A stretch of DNA of 64,000 nucleotides from Apostichopus japonicus. Lineage: Eukaryota; Echinodermata; Holothuroidea; Aspidochirotida; Stichopodidae. Where the stretch lies: positions 29,042,166-29,106,165 of the forward strand of contig NC_092579.1 in the NCBI RefSeq assembly GCF_037975245.1. The letters run 5' to 3'. Shown in pieces: positions 1 to 11,821 of this stretch (position 1 is the stretch's first letter; every line of letters starts with the position of its first letter). The translations under genes were made by a program, and so were the position numbers. Under the pieces are notes generated by a model that worked only from the letters and a program-made list of their open reading frames with translations, searched no databases and was not told the origin of the DNA.

Positions 1-739
1 AGTTTTGTGAATTCCTCACAAATCATGATTATTTCTCTAAAAGTTTCGTAAAAAACAATGTCATGCATGGAATCATAAATTCTCGAGATGGTTAACATTT
101 CATTTAGTTTCACTAACACAGAACAACAGGTTCATCGACATAACTATAGTAGGGATAAAATGTGGTAGCAACGTTAACATCTGCCAAATGACCTTTGACC
201 TCTACCAAATTGTGCTGACCTCTTAAAAAATCATAGAAATAATGTACCACGTCTAAAAATTGCTTTACAGTTACGGTTCTTGAGATATTTCATTTGACTT
301 TTTGAGACATGTGTAAATAGTGTTATCTTCAATACAAATGCTCTTGTGTATATAACAAAGTATTTATGTCTCGGAGTATTGGTCGGTGTATAAATGTTCC
401 CTATATAAATGGTCATAATATATTACCGATTTTAAGATTCTTCAAAGTGACTGCTTATACTTTTCCGATACCACTCACTAACCCTGTCTATAATAATGAA
501 ATGCAGTTGAAACTACAATTTCTAGTTATAACTGGTTTTGTGTGTGTGAAGAATTGTGCAATCCACAAAGTATTAGAAAGGGGATACGGGGGATAATGCC
601 CCTGCCCCAACATTTCTCGCCCTCCCCCTTCCCACTTCTCCCCAACCCATTTTTTTTTACCAGGTTCCGTCTGTCCAATTGAAAAAGCATTTTAGGAAAG
701 AAGTCTAGCTACCTCCAATATTGACGTGATTTGACTTTT
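1..739. other. AT-rich intergenic sequence
   Basis: No exon-like structure, RNA gene or clear transposon end is visible. The short open frames here show no domain and no splice-site context. A C-rich patch near 600-650 is simple sequence. Confidence 0.5.
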
Positions 740-747
740 CAGGACCG

Positions 748-1753
748 CAGGCGCGGCGGAACGGAAAAATTATTGGGGGGGCTAATGTGTGGAGACTATC
801 TAAGCGGAGCGCCACCATCGGTTGGCGCGGAGCGTACAAGAAAATTTTGGGTTTTTTTCAAACCTCCAGATGGCCGGAAACGGCACTTCCCGAGTGTTTT
901 ATGCTGCGAATACCTGGCCCTAAAATATGGGTCTCAAGCCTGCAATTTCTCAGATTGCACATAAAGTCTGTAAAAACATTGTAATTTGAATATTCGATGG
1001 TGTTTTAAGAGAGTAGCTATTACTCGTAGTGTACTCGCAAAGACGTTTTTGAGTGTAGTAAGGGCAGTGGCGGAGCTAGGGGTATTGGTCGGGGGGGGCA
1101 AGAATGGTCTGTAGGGGCGCTTTCGACACTATCTAAGCGGAGCGCCACCACAGGTTGGCGCGGAGCGTACAGAAAATTTTTGAGTAAAGATACTCCCGAG
1201 ATTGCAGGAAATGACCCTTTCAGGGGCCTTGCTAATTTGCAGATAAACAAATAAAAAACAGATGCGCAATAAAATAGTCAAAAATCGCGAATAAGTAAAA
1301 AGTAGTGAAAAGCTGTCCATTTGAGTCCGTCAGGGGGGGGGGGGATCCGCCCCTGACTGTATATATGGACGCTCGATCCGCCACTAAGTAAGGGGATGTT
1401 GGAGAACTGGCTGAAATGAGGCAAGTCATTGGCCTAAGACGAAGTTGTGTTACGCTTACCGGTACTCACACTCACTGCTTCCACTTTTCACGGGGCGTGA
1501 AGACGCGGTTGGGGTGACAATGTGGTCTATAGCCAAGGGACGGGCCGACGGTCCCCCAGCAATTACTAAAATTATTACACCTATAGAGTATACGTGTGCA
1601 TCGGACAGATCGACAAGTATGCATTGAAAAATGGGCAGATGTACGTTTCGGAGCCTTGGTAAATATTGGGGGGGCTTATCATGCATTTGCCCCCTCAACT
1701 TTTTTATTGGGGGGGCTGAGCCCCCCCAAGCCCCCCCGGTTCCGCCGCCACTG
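748..1753. mobile_element. hAT-like MITE with 8-bp TSD, interrupted by a second MITE
   Basis: The left end CAGGCGCGGCGGAAC and the reverse complement of the right end CAGTGGCGGCGGAAC are near-identical terminal inverted repeats. They are flanked by a perfect 8-bp duplication, CAGGACCG, at 740-747 and 1754-1761. An 8-bp TSD and CAG-type ends are typical of hAT elements. The body has no transposase frame. Without the nested insertion at 1065-1386 it is about 0.68 kb, and it matches the inverted copy at 54630-55335. The copy at 54630 lacks the nested element and so shows the empty site. The conserved GC-rich core discussed in the findings lies near 790-905. Confidence 0.88.
1065..1386. mobile_element. 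hAT-like MITE (short family), nested
   Basis: The ends CAGTGGCGGA and TCCGCCACTA (inverted) bound a 322-bp element with a perfect 8-bp TSD, AGTAAGGG, at 1057-1064 and 1387-1394. It is non-coding. Related members are at 17730-18094 and, in opposite orientation, near 41833-42115. All share an internal stretch reading CTTGCTAATTTGCAGATAA and a G-run after GAGTCCGTCAGG. It carries a second copy of the conserved core near 1128-1215. Confidence 0.88.
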
Positions 1754-1908
1754 CAGGACCGTATAGCCTATGTAGTCTTTTCTTATGCCTTTTCCATCAC
1801 ATATTGTCTATGTTTTCTTAAATTCCCATGACTACACATATATTCTTATCGTGCATACATATATCGCTTTGTTGAAAACTCGTTAAATTGATCTAAACAC
1901 ATTGTTAC

Positions 1909-2061
1909 CTTGATAAAAGTACTACTCTCTCCATGATGATATCTGTCTGGCCGTCGCATTGACATCATTTGCTGCATAAGCATTAATCTTGCCACATCTT
2001 GCATATGATTATAGCCATAGCCCAAGCCTATGCCATAATCTTCTTCGTCAGATGAATCCAT
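1909..2061 (-). CDS. Possible first exon of a PIF/Harbinger-type (HARBI1-like) protein
   Basis: An ATG at 2061 opens 51 codons starting MDSSDEEDYGIGLG and ending at a plausible donor, AAG|GTAACA, at 1909/1908. The acidic start followed by a hydrophobic and methionine-rich stretch, then RRPDRY, resembles the short N-terminal region of Harbinger transposases as I know them. No catalytic DDE region or second exon was found nearby. It could equally be an unrelated host exon or chance. The assignment rests on overall resemblance only. Confidence 0.3.
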
Positions 2062-2408
2062 GGTTTATGTCCTGCAAGAGAACAAGTGTTAACTATTACT
2101 GAAAGAAGCTTCGAGAGCCATTTCGGCCCCATTTCGGCCCCATTTAGGGACACATATCACAATGGCCCCCTTTTATAACCAGTTGGAATTTTCTTTTAAC
2201 TCCATTGGTTCCCGTGACTTAGAAGAACGGTATAGTCCTATTTTAAGGCGCTTCAATTTGTCTTTCACTTCAAACGGTAGATTTGTTTCCATCATATTAA
2301 TTGGTTCCACCACGTAATTGTGACATGCCGTACACAAATCCCCAAGTACATTATTCCCAATTATGATATTCGTGGTGCTTTTTTGGAAGTTATGACACCA
2401 AAACTAAC

Positions 2409-2782
2409 AGCATCCATCCATCCGTCCGTCCGTAGGCCCGCCCGCCCGCCCGCCCGCCCGCCCGCCCTCCCGGTCGTCCGTCCGTCCGTCCATCCGTCCA
2501 TCCGTCCATCCGTCCATCCGTCCATCCGTCCATCCGTCCATCCGTCCATCCGTCCATCCGTCCATCCGTCCATCCGTCCATCCGTCCATCCGTCCATCCG
2601 TCCATCCGTCCATCCGTCCATCCGTCCATCCGTCCATCCGTCCATCCGTCCATCCGTCCATCCGTCCATCCGTCCATCCGTCCATCCGTCCATCCGTCCA
2701 TCCGTCCATCCGTCCATCCGTCCATCCATCCATCCGTCCATCCATCCATCCATCCATCCATCCATCCATCCATCCATCCATT
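2409..2782. repeat. (CCGTCCAT)n minisatellite grading into (CCAT)n
   Basis: A short (CCCG)n run at about 2436-2466 is followed by more than 30 octamers of CCGTCCAT up to about 2727, then by a (CCAT)n tetramer run to 2782. The octamer looks like two tetramers, CCGT and CCAT, that became a higher-order unit. The repeat is open in several frames on both strands only because it lacks stops; it is not coding. Confidence 0.97.
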
Positions 2783-2846
2783 ATGTAAGGAGATGTCAGT
2801 TTCTTCATTCCCACGGCCCCTTTCCACGACTCAATGCCCTCCTATT

Positions 2847-3124
2847 CAGGCGCGTAGCAGAGGAGGGGGGCGAAGGGGGCAGCCGCCCCCCCCCCCTTCG
2901 AGCATATTTAAAAAAAAATGTTTAATGGTTTTATGATATCGCTAGTACTTTCAAAAGAGAAAATGCTAAGATGCAACTAACAAGGCCTAGGAAGTGCCAT
3001 TTCCAGCGAAAATTTTCTTGTACGCTTAATTCGCGCCAACTATGGTGGCGCTACGCTTATATAGTTTGCAATGCCGTATCTACAGTTTCGCCCCTCCCTT
3101 GGCAAATTCCTGGCTACGCGCCTG
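2847..3124. mobile_element. hAT-like MITE with CAGGCGCGTAGC ends
   Basis: The left end CAGGCGCGTAGCAGAGG and right end CCTGGCTACGCGCCTG are inverted repeats. The 8-bp flanks are CTCCTATT (2839-2846) and CTTCTATT (3125-3132), a TSD with one substitution. The 278-bp body is non-coding. It contains a third copy of the conserved core, in minus orientation, around 2985-3056. Confidence 0.82.
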
Positions 3125-3132
3125 CTTCTATT

Positions 3133-4417
3133 TATCCGTGTCTTGGCTTGCATTCAACTTGCTCTTGGTGTATCCCGCTCCAAATTGTTTGTGTACTCAG
3201 CTGGACTAGTATACTGTGTACTTGTGAGCATGCAATGTGTGTTGTTCATTGAATACAACTCGAATCATTAATGAAGAAGACAATGGACTGGCGAGAACAT
3301 CGTAACAAAGACTAATGTAATTGTGATGTAACTTAAACATGTTTGCCATATTTGGATTTGGTTCAAATGCATGGTAACCGATACGGAAAATGAAGAGTAA
3401 AATTACTATACATCAACAACCACTATAAACATGTGACAGTAGTAAACTAAATAGAGAACAACACACATGTAGATCTATGTGATGGAAGTGTTTCATATAT
3501 GATAACCATGGTTTCCCCCAAAATACAGCTTCTTTGTACTGCCACACTCTTTAACCCATTATAGTCAGGTGTGGGATTTGATGTCTGAAAGTTTGGGGTG
3601 GGGGGCGTAACGTGGTTGATAGATCTTATAGCTTCGGGGAGAAATTTTTATATTTAGTGAAGCCCATAGATGTAATATGGTGAATATTTATAGGTTGTTT
3701 CCCAGCACTGTAGTTTGAAAAAGCATTTGAAAAAGTTATGCTGTCTACATATCAAAGTGCTGCCAGATGTAGGACTATTTAAGCAACATAAAAAATAAAA
3801 TAATTGGTCAATGTTGTCGTCGTAATTGAATGGCTGAACGGCACCCGTTGACACTCTCATATGTGACAATACGGCTAATAATTTTCTCCATGACTATATC
3901 TGTGTTTCTCTCAAAACAGTTTAAAACAGTGCACCCTGTAACTCCCACCTTGCACCCTGTAATCCCGCCACTGCCTTTTATTATACAATTGTATAGCCTA
4001 TACCGTACGTATATAATTTACGCGAATTCAAACTGCCAGCTATTAAGTTTACCACTCCGTTGTCACTTATATTCATTACAGAGCTTCTAAAACTTTACAA
4101 ATATCTTTACAATTATTAAATATATTTAAATGGACTTACTTGTGTTGTAAAAGTCTTCGAACCTCTCAAAATAATGAATACATCAGTTAACTGTTAATTC
4201 TGCTGTTTCATGAGAGATATTTCCACACCTAACAACAAACAGCACATGCAATCATTGTATTTACCAACGAAAACAGCTGCTCGCTTGTTTCGGTCTCGAA
4301 ATAGATCGTGGAAAACCCCGGTGAAGCAATTTTATTGAAGTCCAAGTCACACGACGTGCAGAACACATCATAATTTATAAACTCAACATGGTAATGCGAT
4401 GGAATAAAAGTATATGC

Positions 4418-4422
<5 letters not shown>
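3133..4422. other. Intergenic, no supported gene
   Basis: AT-rich sequence. Short open frames at 3654-3869, 3830-4090 and in the region leading to the (TA)n have no recognisable domain, and no good exon borders were seen. Confidence 0.5.
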
Positions 4423-4512
<90 letters not shown>

Positions 4513-4587
4513 TATATATATATATATAGATAGATATATATATATATATATATATAGATATAGATATATATAGATATATATATATAT

Positions 4588-4624
<37 letters not shown>

Positions 4625-4642
4625 TATATATATATGCATATA

Positions 4643-4679
<37 letters not shown>
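4423..4679. repeat. (TA)n microsatellite with GATA/CATA interruptions
   Basis: About 255 bp of nearly pure TA dinucleotides with scattered GATA substitutions. Other (TA)n tracts occur at 21413-21627 and 52899-52972. Long open frames of alternating Ile/Tyr across it are artefacts. Confidence 0.98.
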
Positions 4680-4685
<6 letters not shown>

Positions 4686-7429
4686 TATTTCCTGGTGCCC
4701 CAAAAAGTATAAAATTGCGGTTATTAAGGCTTTTTAAGTCCTCTCAAGATCAGTGTGTGTCACGGGGAGTGAGACCCAAAATGTTTCCCGGCCCCTCAAA
4801 AAGTGTAAATGATTATCTTTAGATTGTCTGTCGATCCCCTGGAAACGCCGGTGTAGCAGTACAAACTGTCGCAAATATCCCATATTCAGTAAATACTGCC
4901 CTAGTCCCACTGGGACAATTTATACTGGATTTACCAGTACATATGGTCTCCCCGGACCTTTTGTACAAGACCAGATGGTACAGACTGTCTCCCGGACAGT
5001 ATATGCTATGGCTAAACGAAGGTTAAAGTTTAATGTGATTGTGTGTATATTGGTTAGGGATATTTTCTGAAATCTGGGGGAGGGACCCCTTTTCTTTGAC
5101 AAAATAAGGCAATTGTTAGGTCTCTTTAATTCAAATGATGTATAATAGTACATTTTATTATAATAATGGTTAGCTAGCATCATTTGTTTTTGCATTTGGG
5201 TCGTACAGAGGGTGTTTTGAACCCCCATGGATCCTGATTCAGGACAATTAATGTTTGATTGGCATTTCACTCATATCACAACATATCACGAGAGAAAGTT
5301 TCGTCGGCTGCTACACGTTTAAGCAAAGACAGGCCATTGAACTTACACTGCCATTCGTTCGGTGGAAATACATATATTTGGCATTTCAAGTTTACGCGAT
5401 GTGACGCTCGAAATTCTTTATCACCTCATTACTTCATAAAATAACAAATAAGAGGGCGTGTTTCTTGGTTCTGGAAATTGTGTTCAAGATAACTTCTCAT
5501 AGAAAAAACATAAAACCGAACATAGTCTGCTTCCTGTTGTAACGTTTGCTGTCATGGAGTTATGTGTAAGTCACAAACCCGTTGGATACATGACAATCAG
5601 CCGTTTTATTTGTAATTTACAATAAAGATTAAACTTTTGGCGGTATCAAGTTGCACATTAAAGCATTATACAGGTAATCCTACGGTTTGTGGAAAGCAGT
5701 TCAAGGGAGAATTCTATAGGGAAACTTCTGCATGGTTTTATTGAGGTTTACCAGACTCCAAAGAGGCTGTTCTTCCTGTGGATTATGAGAGTTTTGAAGT
5801 ACATATTGTTTGAAGAAGAGTGGCAGTAGTATATCATTCTAATTAAGTCAAACCTTCCTACTTGAAGGATGCTCTAGAAAGTATCGATTATATTTAGTTG
5901 CCTCAGAGCTACAAAGGGAGAGTCATCATTCCAGGTAGATTTCCTCATGAATTATCCCATGTATAATCAGTTTGTCACTCTTTGCCCAGTCTGATATAGA
6001 TTCAGAATATTATGTTTGTGACTATCATCCAATTTCATGTTTTGATTTTTACTTAACAAATTTCTTTGAACAAACTTATCTCTACAAGAATGACGTATTT
6101 TAATGTGTGAGAAACATGATGAGACAAAAACTTTAGCATATTGCAACCTGACCTGTCCTATTTGCTTTATATTCTTTCCCTTTTTTGGGTTTGTTTTTGT
6201 TTCTTGTATGTTTGCAGCTCTTTTGAAGAGGATATCTTTTCTAATATATCTTTTCTAATTTGAACCACTTTTTGTCCATTAAGAAAAATTTTATAATTGG
6301 AAAAAAACGATCATTTATCACTGGAATTGCCTGGAATGCCATTTGTCTATACAATGAATATTTGGTTCACACATGGCCATCACAACGGTATTTAGGGGGC
6401 AGGGGATGGGGGCGGGGGCACGGCCCTCCACCTTGTTGAGAGGGAAAAAACCTTGACTCGACGATTGAGTGGGGAAAATAAGGAAGTGTATATAAGAAAG
6501 TCGTAATGAAAGTCAAGAAACAGGTGCCAGGCCCGTACGGGATCGAGGGTTGGGGCAGTGATGACATTTTCAAGGTCAGAGAAGTATCTTCCAGCTACCT
6601 CAGGGTTGTTATTAGCAAACAAACATATTTTGGAACTCATCACAGATAGGTCACGAACTTAAGAAGACCCCTCCAAGGACACAAATCGATAACTTACCAT
6701 CCCAACCCCCCCCCCCCCCCCTTCCTTGCACTCACAACTCTGTGTATAGGCATGAGTGTTGTATACAACATTGCCGATTTCGTTTAGGATGTAACTTGAA
6801 AACACCCTAGGTTCCCGTCCTATAATGAGTTTTACGCACTGATTAAATTTAATATTGGCTAGGCAACTCTCGTAGACCTATGAAGTACAATTACCATAAT
6901 TGCCAAATCTTACCCACTGCATGATGGGGAAATGCGGCTACAATGAAGTTTGAACTCCTTTAAATTCGTGATCTTTTACCCCTAAAATTATCATTTGTAC
7001 GTTGTTGTAGCTGTTGCTTTTCCGTACACGCCCTCCGTTGGGAAGGGAGTTAGGTTGATGCGATCTCTCCCTCTGTAAAGGGGACTATGAACGCAAAATA
7101 GTGGCCGAATACAACATGCAACGTATACGTAGGATTAAATACCAGCACACACAACAAACATGATTAACATCTTTTACAGATGGAAGACTTGTTACCTTTT
7201 CTTCTTATTTTCCCCTTCTATTTTTTGTTTTGTAGCAACGCACAACGCCTCACGTATGTCATGATGATCTAACTATGTATGCATCTGTTTTAATGATTGA
7301 TACAATGGCGAGTTCCTACTGTAAGGAGGATCTAAAATACATAAATAATGAAATTCATTGCCTTTTGAATGTCGATTTGCCTACATTTTATGCGGGACAA
7401 AATATAATATGAAGTATTTGCGGACATTC
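4680..7429. other. Intergenic, no supported gene
   Basis: Nothing gene-like was recognised. Around 4840-5000 there are short self-complementary pieces related in style to the palindromes near 7440-7590, probably remnants of a foldback repeat. A poly-C run lies at 6706-6720. Confidence 0.45.
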
Positions 7430-7439
7430 TATACCAGGA

Positions 7440-7590
7440 CAATTGGTCCGGTCGGACTTTATTTGCTGTGAGGAGGGGACACAATTTTTAGCAGATAATG
7501 TCCGACCGGACTAAATATGCTGGTACAAAGTGTCTCCGCGGACACTTTGTACAGGGGGACACTCTGTACTGTCACACCGGACCTACATGC
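7440..7590. repeat. Cluster of short palindromes
   Basis: GTACAAAGTGTC and its exact reverse complement flank a 6-nt spacer near 7524-7553. GTCCGGTCGGAC-type inverted pieces lie just upstream at 7450-7520. Similar but weaker inverted pieces occur at 4840-5000. This is best read as the remains of a small foldback element. Confidence 0.6.
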
Positions 7591-7895
7591 CCCCCCCCCC
7601 CACCCGAGTTGATCAAGACAGTGGGTCACTGAATTTGCCTCACTGTTCCGCCTAAGCCTAATGTCAGACCAACCCACTCGGGTAATGCTATATTGGTCAT
7701 TAAAGCAACTTTTGTGACGAGATTCGCAGCGAACTCAATAAATTATCTTCACCAACATGTTTAATGACGTTACGCTATATGTTATGAGACCATTTGAATT
7801 GTTTCGTTGTAAATGAAATGATTTCTAATGGATATGTATCTAGCATGTCATTGTTAGTTTATCTTCGGTCAGACGCAAACGGTCGTGGTCAAAGA

Positions 7896-8186
7896 TTTTC
7901 GTGGTCCCGTTACACTCATTAAAGAAGTAATGATTTAGTGGTCATTTAAATTGGTCAAGCACTCTTTGGACCGGGCAAGACGCATTATGGTACTCTTCTA
8001 CAATGTCCTTAGAGTTCATGTTAACCATCGGTTTGGTGATCCAAGGCGTGCTGCATGGATTAGGGCCCAAAGCTTTTTCGTGGTCCCGTTTCACTCATTA
8101 AAGAAGTAATGATTTAGTGGTCATTTAAATTGGTCAAGCACTCTTTGGACCGGGCAAGACGCATTATGGGACTCTTCTACAATGTC
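7896..8186. repeat. Recent direct duplication, 112 bp x 2
   Basis: 7896-8007 and 8075-8186 are direct repeats at an offset of 179 bp with two mismatches, separated by 67 bp of unrelated sequence. No coding content. Confidence 0.93.
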
Positions 8187-8815
8187 GAATACGTAACTGA
8201 ATAGCTCAGTTACTCATACGCGAATATCGTACGAGGAACAGGGAATAAGTATCTAACTTCACACTGGTCAAAGGTTATGTTAAGGAGCGCGAACTATGAT
8301 CTGAACATAGGAGCTCACGAAAGGTTGCATAAACAGTGCAGTTCGCTTCTTGGCAGCCGTAGGCTAACAATCATACGTAATTGTAATTTGTAGCCTATGC
8401 TGTATGGGGAGTAACTGACAAAGAATGTGAATGGCAGATATATTCACCAGCTCGAAGGTTGTTCATTAGTTTCGAGGACCAAGTTAGTACTTCACATTGT
8501 TTGAGTCAGCGAGCGTGAGAAATTAGGCTGGCCTATCGTATAATAGGTTAACTTAGGCCTAACGGTAGGCTAGCTCACCTAGGCACATGCGTCTATAGTA
8601 TTAGTAAGTTGGAATGAAATAGTATAGTATAGTCCAAATATGATATTCACAAGACTATTTATGTAAGTTAAATAAGTCACTTTATAACTGCCGACAAAAT
8701 ACTAGACCTAGCTGGTTGGGCATAATTACTTTCTGGTTAAGGCTAGATAAACTGTGCCTAACTTACTGTAATTGTCTTTAAATTCATACCACTACCAGAG
8801 TAGCCTACCAAGTAT
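8187..8815. other. Intergenic, no supported gene
   Basis: Unique-looking AT-rich sequence with no exon or repeat signature that I could recognise. Confidence 0.45.
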
Positions 8816-8864
8816 ACATAGGCTATATATATGGTACTGCCAGTACCATATATATAGCCTATGT
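8816..8864. repeat. Perfect 24-bp palindrome with 1-nt spacer
   Basis: 8816-8839 is the exact reverse complement of 8841-8864, with a single C at 8840 between them. The arms begin ACATAGGCTATATATATGG. Such a structure could form a cruciform in DNA or a 24-bp hairpin in RNA from either strand. Confidence 0.97.
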
Positions 8865-10050
8865 CATCTAACTAGTAACAGCTAGTAACACATCCTCATG
8901 AAACTAACTCGCAGCCAGACAAATCATGTAGCTAATTAGGATGAAAGCTCTTTCTCTTTGCTATTTTTTCTATTACCATCATGTCAGATAGGCAAGGCCG
9001 GCACCTGTTAGTTTCCAGACGAGAAAAATGTTTGTTTCCTCTCCAACTTCCTAGAATAAAAACGTTAGTTTCCTCCCTAAAATTTTAGCGGAGGAAACCA
9101 ATGTTTTTCAGGGGAAGAAAGAAAGATGGCTAGGCTGTGGAAAGAATTAATAGCGTACTGTAGGCCTAGTAAATGTATCTTGTGATTAAGGACAGTGTGG
9201 TGAAAGAAAGGAACATATTTCAAGGACCTAGTGGCTATGTTGGAGAGAAACTTGTTGTTATTGAAGAAACTGGTAAATGCGAAAATGTAACGTTTTTTGG
9301 GGAGGAACCAAGGAAGGCATACTAATAGGCTAAATTTACTACGTTATTTCTTTCCCACAATGAATGCCATACATGCAAACAACCCATTACCACTTTGAAT
9401 TCCACGCATGTAAATTACTAAATTACCCCATGTTTGCATACAATCTATATGCCAACAATCCGGCCTATAACACAAACACTTTTTATCTTCCAATCACTGA
9501 ACAGTTACACAGGTGGTCACATTTCCTATTTTCCTGCATACTATCACAACTTTCTTTAGGTTACTCCTAGAAAATATGCCGTCAGAGCTTACAGAACAAC
9601 TGTCTCCTCCCTTGAAAATAGTATGTTAGTTTCCTTAACCATGTTATTTTTCTCCTTAAACGTTACCTTTCTCCCTTAAATCTTTACCTACAGTTATTCC
9701 ACTGACAACATCTATTCTTTCCACATAGCCTAGCCAATATGCCTCCCATGAAAAACCTTAGTTATCTCCCCTGAAAATGTTACTTTCCCATAAAGTCATA
9801 CTTGACTCCCCTACGACGTAGGGGAGGTAAGTTACTGATCGTTTTTAGTGGGAGAAAAGTAACGTTGTTTCAGGGGAGGAAACAAAAGGCCCCAAGCTAG
9901 GCCTACCACCAAATAAAAACGGAAAACCTAGGCTAGCCTACCAAAGCGGAGGCTAGATAGAGATGAGGACGAACTATCCTAGGCTACTTATACAAGCAAC
10001 GATACTTTGTAAAATGAAATTCACAAGGTTTGACTTTTTTACTTTTGCTG
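8865..10050. other. Intergenic, no supported gene
   Basis: The only frame above 60 codons (9364-9570) shows no domain. The phrase 'gttagtttcct' and related words recur at 9000-9900 (near 9010, 9060, 9620, 9760), giving a loosely repetitive texture. Confidence 0.4.
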
Positions 10051-10102
10051 TTATTTTCAAGAAAACTGACTAATTTGTTTTGCATTCCTCTCCTTTCATC
10101 AG

Positions 10103-10351
10103 GGATATGTGGTCTATGTTGCTCAATATAAAGCTTGGATCCAAAACGATACCGTTAGAAGAAACGTTCTGTTTGGTAAAGATCTCAATTCCACCAAATA
10201 CAAGAAGATCCTTCAAGCCTGTCCTCTGCAGAGAGATCTGGAAGTGTTATCTGGAGGTGATTTAACAGAAGTTGGTGAAAAATTAACATTCAAGGGAAAC
10301 ATCAGTGTGAGCCAGAATCATGAACATCAGTCTTGTCCTCTCAACAGTTGA
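10103..10351 (+). pseudogene. Orphan ABCC (MRP-type) ABC-transporter exon, donor lost
   Basis: After a good acceptor (pyrimidine tract, then CATCAG at 10102) an open frame reads GYVVYVAQ, then AWIQNDTVRRNVLFG, later ILQACPLQRDLEVLSGGD and TEVGEK. This is the segment of nucleotide-binding domain 1 of ABCC transporters around the Q-loop, just before the LSGGQ signature. In MRP1-type genes this stretch is, as I recall, a single exon of about 59 codons ending at GEK; here it is 60, with one extra residue before AWIQN. After GEK (10282) there is no GT donor. The frame runs into unrelated residues and a stop, so LSGGQ is absent. No other ABCC exon was found nearby. It is a dead duplicated exon or a remnant of a rearranged gene. 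Confidence 0.75.
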
Positions 10352-10582
10352 TTGTTGTCAAGATCAGAAAACTCAAAGATGAGCTGATTTGATGATAAAC
10401 ACCAGCTAAGCTGGAAAGCTGCAGAAAACAGTCAAGGTTAGTCATAAGAAAGATTCCTAAAATGTACTATATTTACTTATGTTTCCACCAGTAAAGTTTC
10501 AATCACAGCCTAAACTTTGTTGGAATTAGTTGCTAATTAGTGTTTAATGTTTTGTGCTAAATGTACGAGACTTACTTTGAAG

Positions 10583-10665
10583 AAAGCTGGCTCATTTCTT
10601 TGCATTTCTCTCCTTTCATTAGGGATCTGAGGACTATGTTGGTCAACAGTTAGCTTTATGACATA
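10583..10665 (+). pseudogene. Second, more decayed copy of the ABCC exon start
   Basis: The acceptor region and first ~30 bases repeat those at 10065-10130: a similar pyrimidine tract, CATTAG, then GGATCTGAGGACTATGTTGG, encoding YVGQQ where the first copy has YVAQY. A TAG follows at once. Because upstream intronic bases are also shared, this is a genomic duplication and not a retrocopy. Confidence 0.6.
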
Positions 10666-10909
10666 GCGCCACCCCATCATCCTTCACTCTATGACTTACC
10701 CGCCATTTGCAAAACGTACACATCCTTAGATACCCACACAACGCTACCGAAGCCAATTTCGATTCATAGTGTGTCTCTTCAAAAGGAGCTCCTATTCTTC
10801 CGTCTGCCGTCTTAGGCTGGAGACTCATTTTTTTCTTTCTGGTAAGTGAAGTCTTGATCAATTTCATTGTATAGAAGCCATTTAAGACCCGTATGGAGGG
10901 GCTGTTTTG

Positions 10910-11640
10910 CCAACATGACAACCCCTTACCCACCTATAACCGCCCCCCTAGTCAAAAACCTAAACCTCTCTGATTTTGACATGGACATTAATGACTGGAT
11001 CCCTGTACAAAATAGCAGAAAAAGACAACACCCAAACTCTGTTGAAATAAACCCATCTCCTAAACTCCAAACCAACCACCAAAATATCTGCTCAAACAAT
11101 CATTGTATCAGGAATCTTACCAGAACTATCAAAAATCCCAATAACCCTTGCTAAACTAATCAATGAAGGAAAACCAAATGCTTAAAGTCTGAAATCTCAT
11201 ATATAAACTGTCTTCATAGTAACAACATCCTAATCACCCTGTGACCCTAAATCTGCAAATATCCTCCTGAAACAATGGACTCAAAAGACTAAACTAGGCA
11301 ACCCCAAACCAAGAATCCCCCAAAAAATTAAGACAAAGAAACTTCTCCGTAGTAGCATGTGGTGTTAACCCTGAAATTCAAATTAAAGATACTGAACAAG
11401 AACTGAAAGACCAAGAATACACCCCAACCCAAACAATAGAAATCACTCCTTCTCCACATTCCTCAGTACTTAGAATTCCTCTCCTTTAGAAATCCCTCCC
11501 TAATTGGCTCTTCGACTCCGACCTCGGGTATGTTTATGGCTCTCCTGTCCAATGTAAATATATAAGACTTCATTTACCAGCAATTCCCTGACTGAACATA
11601 GATAACTTTTACAAGAAAAAAAAAGGAAAAAAGTGTCTAT
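10910..11640 (+). pseudogene. Degenerate LINE ORF1-like fragment
   Basis: Asn- and Pro-rich broken frames (for example 10915-11154) continue as similar-looking protein pieces in shifting frames to about 11640. The low-complexity composition and the multiple frame breaks suggest the nucleic-acid-binding first ORF of a LINE, possibly the same family as the endonuclease/RT fragment at 18190-20440. No diagnostic motif is intact, so this is tentative. Confidence 0.35.
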
Positions 11641-11821
11641 TCTATAAAAAACAAACTTATTATCCCCTGTAGGACCTCTCGCCAGGTCGAACAGGGGTTA
11701 AACTCCTTTTGATTTATTATCAACAAAACCAAAAACAAAGTTTTACTTGAATTAAATTAAAGATGTAACAAATTAATGTAGAAGACATCATATTTAGATT
11801 TTAATTTCATTTATTCGATAG

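Noticed and set aside
2361-2827. Four long overlapping frames encoding Met-Asp-Gly-Trp or Arg-Pro-Ser-Val repeats
   Set aside because: They are translations of the octamer minisatellite on both strands; it simply has no stop codons.
4229-4639. 136-codon frame of alternating Ile and Tyr
   Set aside because: Product of the (TA)n microsatellite; the same applies at 21420-21797 and 4388-4573.
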